Of a DNA stretch of 64,000 nucleotides, positions 43,881 through 55,459 are shown in pieces; within the stretch, counting starts at the first letter, position 1, and each line of letters starts with the position of its first letter. Source of the stretch: Isoetes taiwanensis (Eukaryota; Streptophyta; Lycopodiopsida; Isoetales; Isoetaceae). The notes beneath the pieces are model-generated. The model ran no database searches. It was not told the origin of the DNA and saw only the letters and a list, made by a program, of their open reading frames with translations. Made by a program: the position numbers and the translations under genes. The stretch spans positions 1 through 64,000 of the forward strand of contig JAJEKV010000541.1 in assembly GCA_021234155.1 (NCBI GenBank), written 5' to 3'.

Positions 43881-45078
43881 ACTCTTATGTTCTCACTTTC
43901 GATTGGCGAGGGCTTACAAGGGCAACTAGATGTGTTGTATGAATTTTGCTCACAATTTGAGCTTTTAGTTATCTGGGAAAGACTAAGGTTGGGCTTTGGG
44001 GCCTTGAGACAAATGCTTTGAATTACCATGGGCATGTGGTAGAACAAGCCCAATCCTACAAATATCTGGGTCATGAAGTGTTTCACGGGCGTGCCATGGA
44101 CAAAAGGAGTAGATATCAGAATTGCAGCGGCCTTGAAAGCGTTTTTCGCAATGGCAAATATGTGTCGTCGGGCTCACATCACTTATTGGCCGCTGCGGAA
44201 GAAACTCTTTGAGGCACTGGTCATGCCAGTTATTCTATATGCTAGTGAAATCTGGGGTCCATCTCTATGTTGTTCTAAATGGCAAGAAATTGAAGCAATT
44301 CAAAAACATGGCTGCACATGACTCACGAAGGTGAAAAGAGGGTTCCATGAGAGATAATGTTATAGAATTGTGGTTCTTATCCATTGGAAATACAATCCAT
44401 GTGTAACACTCTCGGATATCTTGATCGGAAGCGGCAAGCAAAGGATGGCTCTCTTGTAAGGCTAGCACTTAACGCTGCTGCGAAGCTTGAAACAGATGGC
44501 AAAAATTCTTTGGTATAAGGATTTACAAAAGGCTGGTTTACTCGATGGGGGCTCACTATTTGTTCTTATACAAAAGAGTTCAAGGCTGCGCCTTCTTGGC
44601 ATCTTGTGAGGTGTCTTCAAAAAAAAACTCAATATTACATCAGGGATTTCAATCCGGACGTGCCATAACATACAACCATATTTGTCCCTTCATAGCATGT
44701 TTAGGAACAAATCGGATCGATTCTTGGCGCATGCGCATGAGCTCTTGTTTAATGATTGAAAAGGGAAGGTGGTTGAAAATTGCGGAAAAACGGAGAGGAT
44801 ATAATGCGTAAGGAGGATGTGGAGACTAAGAAGCATGCTATATATTTTTGCGCAGCCATGACACTCTTCGTGCCAAGTATCACATGATTGATTGGAGCAT
44901 GCCTTTGGATGAATTATTTCAACATATTCCTTAGCTTCCACAATTAGGAAATTTCCTCAGGAAGCTTACGGTTTACATTGAGCATCGTTGAGAGGCTTGA
45001 TTCTCTCATTTTATGATGATTGTACTAGATCTTGATTTCTTTGTCCCATAGCCTACGGGCTCCCGTGGACGTTAATAA
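43881..45078 (+). pseudogene. 5'-truncated microsatellite-tailed LINE
   Basis: The remains of the reverse transcriptase thumb and C-terminus of a LINE. Readable pieces are GLQGQLDVLYEFCSQFEL (about 43,905), GKTKV, QAQSYKYLGHEVFHG (about 44,048-44,090), AAALKAFFAMANMCRRAH (about 44,115-44,180), then LFEALVMPVILYASEIWGPS (about 44,205-44,265). The last blocks are conserved after the reverse transcriptase in this LINE group. Downstream frames are heavily broken. The 3' tip is CTCCCGTGGACGTTAATAAAA, the same as that of the 23.1-kb LINE (first bases), so they are one family. Confidence 0.82.
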
Positions 45079-45104
45079 AATTTATTATTATTATTATTAA
45101 TATA
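45079..45104 (+). repeat. (TTA)n tail of the LINE
   Basis: About seven TTA units directly follow the GGACGTTAATAAAA tip. This copy uses TTA where sister copies use TATTC. Confidence 0.85.
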
Positions 45105-45159
45105 AGATGTTATATGCTAGATTGCTTTGTGGTTGATGTTGTGAATGCTTCCGAAATGT

Positions 45160-45200
45160 TTCCTCCCCACTTAGTCCTTTTGGACTAACACCCTTGCATT
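45160..45200 (+). repeat. LTR-like hairpin motif
   Basis: CCCCACTTAGTCC, TTTT, GGACTAACACCC forms a 7-bp stem and resembles the motif in the 5' LTR at 18,255. It may mark a decayed LTR fragment in 45,105-45,260. Confidence 0.45.
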
Positions 45201-45690
45201 GTTTGTCTATGTTTAAGAGGGTACGTCCTGGGCTGGGAATGCGGTATTGATCAGATGGATAGTCCATGGATGAGGTTGCTATGGAGGGACGTTTTCTGAG
45301 GCCCTGATGAAGTTGGAGTAGAAGACATAGGAGCGGCCTATGGGGCTAGTGGAAGTTATTGGAGTACCAAGAATTTGACGAGCAACAAGATTGCGTATTA
45401 AACGGGAGCAAATCATCGAAACGAGAGCAAAAGGAATATTCCTTAAACATTCCCCTTTTTTACAGAAAAGGGGGTAAAACGAGGTAAAAAAAAGAAAAAG
45501 ATGCATGAAATTCTATTTTGACTCCTCCCAAACGACTAGTTTTTTGGTGCAACGAAAGAATTGACTTTTTTAAAGTGACACTTTTCTTAGCAAATGCAAT
45601 GTTCTTGAAGTATGTTTTAAGAGAGAAACTCTAATTTCAGAGGATAAAATATTTAACAAAAAATTGAAGTAAAGTCTGTAACTGAAACTG
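45201..45690. other. Unassigned
   Basis: One minus-strand frame (45,279-45,506) includes VARQILGTPITSTSPIG but has no recognisable domain. The rest is AT-rich. Confidence 0.3.
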
Positions 45691-45698
45691 TAGTATTC

Positions 45699-46640
45699 TC
45701 AAAATTTGAAGATAAAATCTTCATATTCACATGCAAAATTTACAGTTTTTTTTCTAAGACTCAGTGATGTACAAAAGTGTGAGGAGTGATGGAGGAAGAC
45801 ATCATCATATTCATTTATGCCTTCCTCATCACCTTCACTTTTTTCAGTGTCACTCGAGGAAGTGCTTGAGTTGTCTTCCTCATCACTATCAACAGATGAT
45901 GAAGCATTGCCACCACCACTCCCTTCTTCATCCTCTTCCTCGTAATTACAAGCCTTTTTAAGTAAATTGATAGTCCTCTGGCGTAGACGATTGTTAGATT
46001 TCAATTTAAAATCATAGCACAATATAGTCACGTCATTAAAGTTCAACTCATCCCTACAATCCACTTTCTTGAACTTTCTTCCTTTTCCTTGGCTTCTCAT
46101 TTCTAACTCATATCTACCTTCTGAGCGTGTTGCAAGCCGATGAATCTTGAGTTTAGTGACTAAGCCTTCCTCCTTGACTGTATCAAGTACTTTTGCTATC
46201 CAGAAAGGTCGACCTTTGTCATCCTCCTCAGTTGGAAGAGCAATCAGCATACCTTTAACAATTTCTGTGATATTACCTTGAGGCTCATTCCTGCGTCTTG
46301 GTCCGAGGTACATGACTCGATCCTCGTCTTCTTCTACTGCAGGTGCTAATGTAGCATTGCTTGGACCTGCTTGGTGCTGGGGTTGATGGAAGGTGTTAGG
46401 TCATTGAAATGGTTCTTGCAACTATCTTAGAGCTATATTTTGTACAACAATTTTCTGTTCGAGAAAGAAATTACTCTACCACATCCGATCTTCTTCTAAG
46501 AAGTACTTAAAACCCGAGGAAATTCTATTTTCAATGGCTTTTAAGGATGACACTGGGGTACTTTTCTTCTGCTTCGACTCCTTAGGATTTTTGAGAGGAA
46601 GTTGCTTTCGTACGTTCTATGAAGCAAGTGTCGGAATATA
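45699..46640 (-). pseudogene. C-terminal part of a DUF7869-like protein, with stops
   Basis: The 204-codon frame 46,313-45,699 reads IVKGMLIALPTEEDDKGRP, FWIAKVLDTVKEEG, then KLKIHRLATRSEGRYELE, FNDVTILCYDFKLKSNNRL and RQRTINLLKKAC, followed by an acidic Ser/Glu tail. The WIAKVLD...KIHRL...ILCYDF pattern suggests a small beta-barrel (chromo- or Tudor-like). The frame can be followed upstream to about 46,620 (KAIENRISSGFKYFLEEDR) through a few in-frame stops. I infer that it is the C-terminal portion of the minus-strand DUF7869-type pseudogene whose centre lies at 61.1-62.6 kb, separated by the 46.66-61.04 kb block. The two halves share no overlap, so this is not proven. Confidence 0.5.
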
Positions 46641-46699
46641 TTTAAGAAAGCGTAATCCTGCACAGTGCGGGGATAGGTTCTATCACGTACAAAATTAAA

Positions 46700-47060
46700 A
46701 TTCTGGCGTATAAAGTCAAAAAACGTATTTTTTAATAAAATCGTATTTAGCGTATAAAAAACCCCGCCGTAGGAAAAAATTTTGGCGTCTAGCGAAAGCT
46801 TTTAAAAGCGTCTGTGAAAAAACTTCAGCGTCGAAATCTAATTCTCGCCGCCAAAAGTCTGGTCGACTTTTCGTGCAGACGAAAACCGGTTCAGCGTCTG
46901 CGAAAGTGTTTCCTGCACGCTTTCGAAACTATTTGGCGTCGCAGCGAAAAAAGGCGATGTTAGCGTCTGTTGCTTTTTTCCACGTTTCGGCGTCTGCGAA
47001 ATTTTTTTATATATTCGCGGCGCGCGGATTCAGTTTTTGCGCCGCAAACAAGGTATTTCC
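46700..47060 (+). repeat. GCGTCTGCGAAA-rich block, left
   Basis: Variants of GGCGTCT(n)GCGAAA occur about seven times in 250 bp (for example TTTTGGCGTCTAGCGAAAGC and CAGCGTCTGCGAAAG). The composition is CpG-rich in otherwise AT-rich DNA. A counterpart is at 60,540-60,960. Confidence 0.75.
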
Positions 47061-47244
47061 TGCGCCCAACCTTGCAATTTGCCACCCAAAACCTTTTTTT
47101 TTTGTTTTCTTAGTTTTTAGGGTTTTTGTTGTTTTTTTTGATAGGTAGGCCAGGTTAGGTCATGATTAGGCCCTCGCTTTTTGCCCCCACAATGTAAGGC
47201 GTAACGATGGTGAGTGCCTTGATTACGTGGCTGAGCAGCCTATT

Positions 47245-47335
47245 TTAAAAAAAAAAATAATAATAATAATTTAAGCAAATAATAATTTAAGAGTAAAGTA
47301 AAAAAAAAAAAAAAAAAAAAAGAAAAGAAATTGGT
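47245..47335 (+). repeat. A-rich low-complexity tract
   Basis: Poly(A), (TAA)n and a second poly(A) of about 22 bases. It may be a retrotransposon tail, but no element body is recognisable to its left. Confidence 0.6.
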
Positions 47336-47770
47336 TGCCTTCCTTAAACAACAACCGAGAGGGCTTTTTAGGGTTGCGTGTTGCCAAAACATAGGCATGC
47401 CCTTGCACGGTATTGCCGCATTTATTTGCGCCATATGCCGAGGGTGGGTGTAAACTTGGGTCTAAGTTAGATATTGGGGTACAAAAAGCGCGACAAGCGA
47501 GCGGAGAAAGCCGCATAAAACACGAACATAGCGTATCTCGGCTTCCGCATGCCTCTAAAACTATCCTTCTCCTACCAAATTTATAATTTGTTCATACTTA
47601 TTTGAAGGTACCAAATGTCATATTGGGAAATTTTGCTCATTGCGCTTCTCGGTTTGTATTTGTGTTTTCAGCGGTGTTTGATGCCGTTAATCTCAGTCGA
47701 GTTCTTTTTACTGCGGATGACTAATAACTTTTGTATTGGGTTTCCAAATGGCGTTGAAAAAGTTATTAAA

Positions 47771-47948
47771 AGAGCCCCATGTTACTTGGTTATTTGTCAA
47801 GTAAACTTTGTATTGAGATTCATCGTCAAATATTTGTTGCATTCTTTTTTGCACATCGAAAGAGCTCCATATTTCTTGTTATTTGTCAAGTAACCTTGTG
47901 TTGAGTTTCATCGTCAAAAGGCCATTGCTTTCTTTTTGCACATAGACA
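47771..47948 (+). repeat. Tandem duplication of about 90 bp
   Basis: Copies at 47,771-47,860 and 47,861-47,948 share AGAGCnCCAT, TTATTTGTCAAGTAA and CATCGTCAAA, with about 80 percent identity. An unassigned stretch follows. Confidence 0.8.
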
Positions 47949-47949
47949 A

Positions 47950-50900
47950 AATCTATCGTAATTTGGTGGAACTTCGGATCGAATCCTCTAAATAGCAACA
48001 TTATTTTCTCGTTGGTTTGGAATTGCTCTATTTTCATCTATAGTTCTATAATTTGAAGGCGGTCATCTTGCGGATCGGAAGATTCTTGATCCTACGGCAT
48101 GGGTCGTTTGCATGATTTGCACCTTGTAGTACAATTCAGACAATCCTGATGATTTGCATGATCTAATGCCTTCGAGACGTGAGTCAAGGATTGTAAAGCA
48201 AGATCAATATGAGCGAATAAATCCACGAGCCCTCTAAGTCAAACAAATATTGGTAAAGAATGGTAGTTAATGGATCGACATTGCCAAGTTGAGATTAGAT
48301 GTTTATATTCTTATCTCCAAACGACTAATTTATTAAGTATACCCAGCATCTTAGTGTGGTGTGATACAATGTTTCACATATGAAACATATGTATTTCCAC
48401 AAAAATGTCGTTGTAGGTTTCATGCCATATCCCTTGTTGAAACTCTTGCTAATTTGCATATCATATCTCATGCCAAACACGGTTGTAAATTCTTGAGTGT
48501 TGTGTTTCACCAAGCTTGGAAAAGAAATCATCGTTTCCATTTAACCAAAGCTCAAGAATAGTCTCAATTTGGTTGTTTGCGGATCCATAAGTTGCCATCT
48601 TATATACCAAATTGGAGTGCTTAAATTCCAATCCTTTCACATTTGCTTCTAGTATGCGATAAATTCTAGAAAAAGCTGGCTATACTAACGGTTCCATTCA
48701 GCAATAGCTTGATTTGTGCAGAAATTTGTTAATGCCAACACAAAGGCTGCCGAAATGGGATCATGTATTTCAAGGCATATTTTCATGAAGAAGCACATTA
48801 CGATTGTAACATCTATTTTTGAGTGCGATAAGAATACCAACAAACAAATCCTTGGCTATTTATCTCGGTGATAAATGCACCAAATTAGATCAGTATTCCA
48901 AGGCATATTTTCATGGAGAAGCACACTACCATGTAACATCTATGCCTATGCAATAGAATACCTACATAGAGTTGGCCTATTAGCTAAATTTACTTTCGAT
49001 ATGATATCTACAAGTCTATGAGCATTTGCCATTGCTAGAATGCATGAAATATAAAAGGCAAGCCGGTGAAAAGGCCTCTCATAATCTTCTCCATATTATC
49101 AATTGTGCACATTTCCTTGCCACGGGCATGCTTATACAATGCTTCCTATTCCAATCCTTTTCTATTCCTCCTCCATGTCATACGCCATGTGTTCTTTCAA
49201 TATGCAATGAGTTCTATCTTATACGAGAAGTTGTACTCTAGCAGCAAATTTTACATGTCTCTTTAAATCTTGTTTACTGTGTAGAGGACCACACATCTCT
49301 TTAAATGTTGTTACGCTCTAGAGAACCGGATGATATAGCAATTCTCCATCGTCATCAACCTCCATGCGTCACCAACCTCCATGCGTCATCAACAAATCTT
49401 CCGGTCTTTGGGAGTATCATATAACTTCTTTTCAATAATTATTTGGAACTTCTCATCTTGATTCACGACTGTTTTCACAAGATATAAGATGTGAAGATAA
49501 TTGTATAATATCCAAAGGAATATAAATACGGGATGTCTACTTGGAATACTTGAGACCACAATCCCTGAATTTGCTTTCGAGTTACGTAAGTGAGAGACCT
49601 TCAATCCTGGTTGCTTTCGACCTATAATTATAAGCATGATATTGCACAGGTAGCATCATGCCTATAGATGACGAAAAATTAGCTAAACCAAATATTACTT
49701 GCATGAATGTGCTGAAAATGGTGTCATTGCCCCAAGAAGATACAATGTGCGAGTATAAAACAAATTTTCCATTTCATTCAAAGATATACACTAAGCGGGG
49801 AGAGTTGTATCTTTGCCGAAGTTGTATCTTGCCAAAATGCCATACATATTCTGAGACATTAATGCTTGTAAGTCGGCCAAGCTAACTTACAATGTGCCTT
49901 TAGATGCCTCGTAGAGTTTTTCAAATTTCTTAATAAAGTGTTCTGTAAAGAATAGAAACGGTAAAGGGATCATCATTGCTGCATCAAGCCTACGGACTAT
50001 AATTTTCTAATTGTTGATCAAAATGTACAAGCAAAACATTCCTCACTTTTTGGCCAAGATCGGAAAACTTGGGACATAATCTCAAAGCGACTTACATTTT
50101 AAAGCGGTTGGAACCAATGTCCGTTATTGACTCTATCATTACCACGCCAACACAATCTTATCATATCAATCATCGTTGCTTTCAGCCTATAATTGAAAGC
50201 ATGACATTGTCGAGTCCATGATTGCCTAGATGGGCTAGGCATAAAGATTTTAAATGCCAAGCTATATGCATGCATGTAATCCCAGTTATATGACTTGATT
50301 GAAATGCCGCTATAGATGTGACATAACAACCTAGCTAAGAGTGAAGGCATTTACGGATCTTTTTAACTTTGGCAAATCGCCACTAAGTTACTATATACGA
50401 GGAAACATACCTATAGAAAACATACGAGAATTCTTTAGAACAATTCTATCGCTCATCGAGGTAGAACAATGAAATTGAAAATTGCATCACCACGGTTTCA
50501 AAAAGTGTTGGGTGGGCACACAAGAAACCAAACCTATCCTTCACAATTTGCCGGAAAACACACTTTGTCGAAGCCTTCATTATATGATATAAACATGAAA
50601 AGCTTTTTCCGCATCATGGCTCAATTGCATTATCGGATAGGTAGTGCCCACAAGTTCACACGCCGATCTTTCCACATACAAGACTCTTATATCGATTGAA
50701 GGCCTTCTACTTCCTCTGCGCAACAAGATTTCTCTGACCCATAATGCTCGGCATATATGAATATGCATATAAAGCCTTCTGTTGGAGAATAAGATACACT
50801 TGTAGGAGCTCCACTACGACTTCATGACACATGCATCTTTGGCTAGTGACCTGCTAACTTTCTACCATACTTACGGATCTGCGGCATTGATTGTACCTTA

Positions 50901-51300
50901 ATGCAAGAAGCTCTAGCGGCGAGCTTCTACAAAGAAGAAATACATGGGCGATGGTGGAAAGCCGGAATAAACTACCTAATGGAGTCCTACCACTACTTAC
51001 ATCCCACTACGCAAGTACGTGGTCAATGGGGGATATTGTAGGATCTCCGGTGCTTGCAAACCTAAATGCATTGAGGTATCATTGTTCTTTATCCATTGAT
51101 CAATTCTCTCACCAAATGCTTCATCAACAAGCATTCTGGAGATACTCCATGAGGCATTCATCCGCCATGGCGGGATCAAGAAAATCCTCTGCGCACTTAA
51201 AAATCAGCCCGCAAATTATCTCTGAGCCATTTACTGCTGAATTTGAAATTACGGATGTCCATGTCATCGATCCGGCACCAATTTGCTAAGAGCAAAATGG
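47950..51300. other. Unassigned; interior of the candidate insertion
   Basis: Only short frames on both strands. A GGCATATTTTCATG segment recurs at 48,773 and 48,905 within imperfect copies of about 130 bp. The plus frame 50,891-51,289 (132 codons) is the longest but shows no motif; its minus-strand shadow is equally open. I cannot assign a family. Confidence 0.25.
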
Positions 51301-54300
51301 TTTTCCTTTCGAAAGCACCCAAAGCGGATCCGGCTTTAAAAGCGAGGCGTCGGGACCAGTGCTTTTGTACTAATATCTAACCCAGCCCCCCTTTGCTGAA
51401 GCTTAAGGCAACTAGGGTCTCCCTTTAGTAAGAGTATAACCCTCGCTGACGCCGTTGTTGGCCTTGGTCAGGTGTCGAAAGGTGTCGCGTTATTACTTTT
51501 ATTAAAAGTTAGGAGAATGTTTTATCAATTCACACCCTAGTTCTGATGGTGTTGTTGATGAAAGTCCGAAGCACTAATATAGGCTGGCGTATGTTTTGAT
51601 AAGCATTCGATTGGTCTCGTCTTTGAAAAAAAGCGTGACCTAGGACAAGTGCAATGCATTTAAAACTTGCTAGCCTTGCATTTTGGAAGTGATTTGGGCT
51701 ATAGATCATAAATCGTGTTTTGGTCCTTTTATTTGTTACCCTATCCTTGGCCTTGCACATACATACTCATGTTAGGGTCTTAGTGTAGGAAGCATAAAAA
51801 TTAGTGTTTTGTTTTGGTTAAAGTGAGTTGATTTACCCTCATGTGCTAAGCACTAAATTGAAAGTTTTATCTTTGCTTGACTTGTAGGTGTTCTTGTTGT
51901 CGGGTTCGTATTATCAGCGAATTAAGCATTTTGCTAGCCTGCTAGACAATCCCTTAAAACAAGTATGACTTGAGGAAGAGAGGCGGAAGTTAACTTGCAA
52001 CCAAATGTGGCATTAGTGTCTCAGAGGAGAGCCGCAACCAGTTAGAGCATTGGCGTCTCAAACCCTGAACTCTGAGCCGCAGCACAGGTCATCTTACTGC
52101 ACGCCAGCAAAAAAAAAGTAGACCACAACAAGCATGGTCTACTTTGAGACCCAATTTCATGGTATTTGGATTTTAGCGTGTCGGTTTGTGCAATGCCTGG
52201 CTCAGGATTTGGAATTGATTACTAGCGTTGAGGAAGGATGGCTAGACTACCATGCGGGGCTAAAAGATGCCGAGAGGGCTTTTAAGCAGAATGATGGAGC
52301 TAGAGCCTGAAAAGAGTGAGCAAGAGAGGTATACATGGATGGTGGGTAATATTAAGCACTACGGCAATATGATCACAGAAGTTGCAAATTTGAGTAGTCA
52401 TCGGCAGGGAGGCTAGAGTTGAAAGAAAAAGCCCAGCACATGGAATGCTTGGCGTGGACCAAATGAAAATTGAAGAAAGAGGCCCATCAACCCCATCTTG
52501 TTAAGAAAGTGTTGGCGCCAAACCATAAAAGCCAAGCGTCCTGGTGAAGACAGATAGGGAATTAGGGAGGCTAAATGAAAAAGCAGATGCCAAGACTACT
52601 TGGTTTGCCATGGTAGATTCATCACAAATAATAAGCGGGACATGAATTGGTTCTCGTTCATATGGCGCAGGTGTATAAGTGCAATATTTTAGGGTCTAGT
52701 TTTATTAAGGATGAACCTTATTGTAAAACTTCAACATAATAATTTTCAGCATAGTACGTAACCCAATAAGTTAGTGGGAAGCTATCTTTGAAGAACATGA
52801 GGGAGTCGGGAATGCAAGTTAGGCGCGGGTGTATAATGTGCATTGGTAGCTGTGGCCTAGAAAGACAAGGCTTAATTTTCCCTTTTGGAATGGAGGTTCG
52901 TTGGCAACCTTCTTTTACAAGTCATGGGTCCAATGCCTTTGCGAGCTTGCATTTAAGTTGGGAGCTGTCCCCAGAGTTGGGGCGGACTTGAGGCGCTTGA
53001 GGCCTTGAGAAAGAAAAAATTATTTGTTGCCTCTAGGGTTGGGGACTTAGCAATGTCATTCTGTGGCAGACTCAAAGCTCCATCAAGAAAGATATTTGCA
53101 TATGGACTTGCATCGGGCAATATATTGCTCCATTTTGATTATGGAAAGGAGAAGGGATGTATTAATCCTCATTTTGTATACATTGGCATTTGTGATTAGG
53201 GTGAATCCAGGTTGATCCACCGAGGCAAGGTGGAGGTAAAGCGATGGCATTACAAGGGTATGGATGGCGAAGGTAAGAAAAGAATTGAGATGGAAAGGGC
53301 CGGGCATCCATATATGCATGATGATCTTTTTTGGTAGTGGCTGAAGCCCGGATTACGCAAGGGTTGACTTTTGATTTACGGAACTGGCGTGCATTGTCTA
53401 CTACTTAGTACGACTTTGCTGGTAAGCACTCCTACATGGGTCAATAGAACTTGGGGAGCAGCAAGGCAAGCATGAGGGAATGCGACTATTTGAAACATTA
53501 CGTTGAGTGCTTGATGAGGACAAAAACGAAAATTTGATATGGCCCGGCTTCTTGACACAATTTGGGCCAGTTCATTGCTCTCAATTCCGTGCGGGGCCAC
53601 AATTGGAATCAATTGGATTCTTCAACTTGGCGGGTGGCGGCGATGCATTAGACCAAGCTGGTCTAGTCCATGGCGTGCATATTCCTTACATTCAAACATC
53701 CTTGTATTACATAATATTCCAACTAAATTCATTAAACACTTGCTCGATGCTACATGAATTGTTGTCTATGTGTGTTGTGTAGCTTAGTTTTTTCCTTTTA
53801 GATGTATTTTTTTTTTGTTATTTATTCTATGCTTTTTATATGTATGCTCTTGAACATTATAAAGACAAACAAAGTCAAAACACACCTATACAAGTCGGTC
53901 CGATTGCACCTATAGAAATTAGGTGAGTCAAATTATGTCCCACGAACAAGGCGAAAGTGAATCTGACACAGCGGAATGTGGGTCATTCGAGCGGCGGGAT
54001 CAGCATGGATTTTTGGTTCCCTCTAATTTGAGGACCCCCTCTACTCGATCTCCCTTGGCATGAAGGGTTGGAAGCGAGCTTGAGATGTCATTTTGCTTTC
54101 GGCAAATGGAAGGCGGCGGCACATGCAAGAGGCGAATGAGTTTCGCTGCAGCCCGAGTTAAGAAGGTTCGCGTCGCGATGGATGAAGTTTCAAGAGGATA
54201 ATTGCACCATCACGGAGGTGCATAATGTAGTGGCGAAGCGAGGGGCAGCTATTGTCAAGTGGAGGCCGGACTAGCGATGTAATCACAAATTTGGACAAGA

Positions 54301-55450
54301 ATGAGTTTGAAAGTGGAGTGGCCTAGTAGGCCAGAGTGCAGTATGAGCTCTCCACGAGGTGCAAGAATCGCGTGGATTTGAGCAAAAAGCTTTCGGCGTC
54401 ATGTCGAAGGGACATTTACCCCTAGCAGTGAGTTTGAAGTAAGAGTTTTGCTGCGGCAAGTATACCTCTGTGAGCTTGTAGAAGGTAAAAAATGATGAAT
54501 TATGGAGTAGGAAATGGAGGCAAGAGGCGGTAGTGGCATACGAGGGTCAGAAGCTAGCCGGAGGAGATGGCGAGAGAGTGTAGACCACATGGTGAGCCCA
54601 TCACCATTACATGCAACTTATTTAGCGGCGGCTATCCAGCACCTGGAGTGTGAGGGGTAGCGGCCAGGCAGGCGTGAACCGGCCTTGTGGACCGGGCCCA
54701 ACTAGAGAATGAGAGAAGTGAACGCGACGCTGGGAGGAATATTGCGGCAGAAGGGTAGTGCCGATGGGTATGATAAGATGGCCCTTGAATTAGAGGGCGG
54801 CTAAAAAGCGGCAACTAAGCGGCATTAAGCAGGAAGTACGCGGTCCTTAGAAAACAAGACACTTTGCTTGATTTGACCGTCGTTAGACTCGACCCTTTTA
54901 GGGTGACTTGAACGGATGATATCCTATCTCCCTCGCAGTATTTGTATGAGTCAGTGGGAAGAGCTAAAGGATTTGTTGATTCGGACATTGCCAATTTTGT
55001 GGTGACAACGACACGCAAGTGTTTGAGTACACTCTAGAATTGTGGCATCATTATTATGCACATCACGATGTGTTCTTGATTGGATGTTACCAAAGCGCTT
55101 CTGTCCAACCTTGCAAGGCGGATGGATTTTTCCTGAGTTACAATATGCCATGGCCCCCAATATGCAAGGTGGCATACCCGGTGTTACCACATTTGACCCT
55201 TCGCGCGGAGGAGGGATGATCACACTTTCCAAACCTTTCGCCCGAGATGGAATTGTGGAGGGTGGAGGGGCAGCGTGAAGGAGAGCCGGTGCGGACATTA
55301 ACAGTTCTTACCACCACCTCGGGCCAGGGGTGATTATATTGATCAAATGACCAATGAAAATGAGATATTACATTTTTTAGACATGCCAAATTTTGACTGT
55401 ATCATTTTGTGAATGGCGGGTATAATGGCGTTATTTCAAACAAGGTGTAA
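51301..55450. other. Unassigned; interior of the candidate insertion
   Basis: GC content rises and short plus-strand frames become frequent (for example 53,507-53,782 and 54,996-55,278), but none carries a motif I know. One perfect hairpin lies at 52,115-52,145. It looks like decayed coding sequence of an element. Confidence 0.25.
52115..52145. repeat. Perfect 11-bp hairpin
   Basis: AAAGTAGACCA and TGGTCTACTTT are separated by 9 bases. The left arm is preceded by a run of A. Confidence 0.85.
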
Positions 55451-55459
55451 TGATGTTAT

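Noticed and set aside
45279-45506. Copia-like reverse transcriptase fragment on the minus strand
   Set aside because: Slight resemblance in a dozen residues only; no catalytic motif and no neighbouring domains.
48300-49260. Decayed PPR gene on the minus strand
   Set aside because: A few stretches resemble the 'NMPW...' part of PPR motifs, but no 35-residue periodicity can be established and the internal repeat is about 130 bp.
50891-51289. 132-codon plus-strand gene
   Set aside because: Not rejected outright as coding, but no motif, no start or splice context, and an equally plausible minus-strand shadow; left unassigned.
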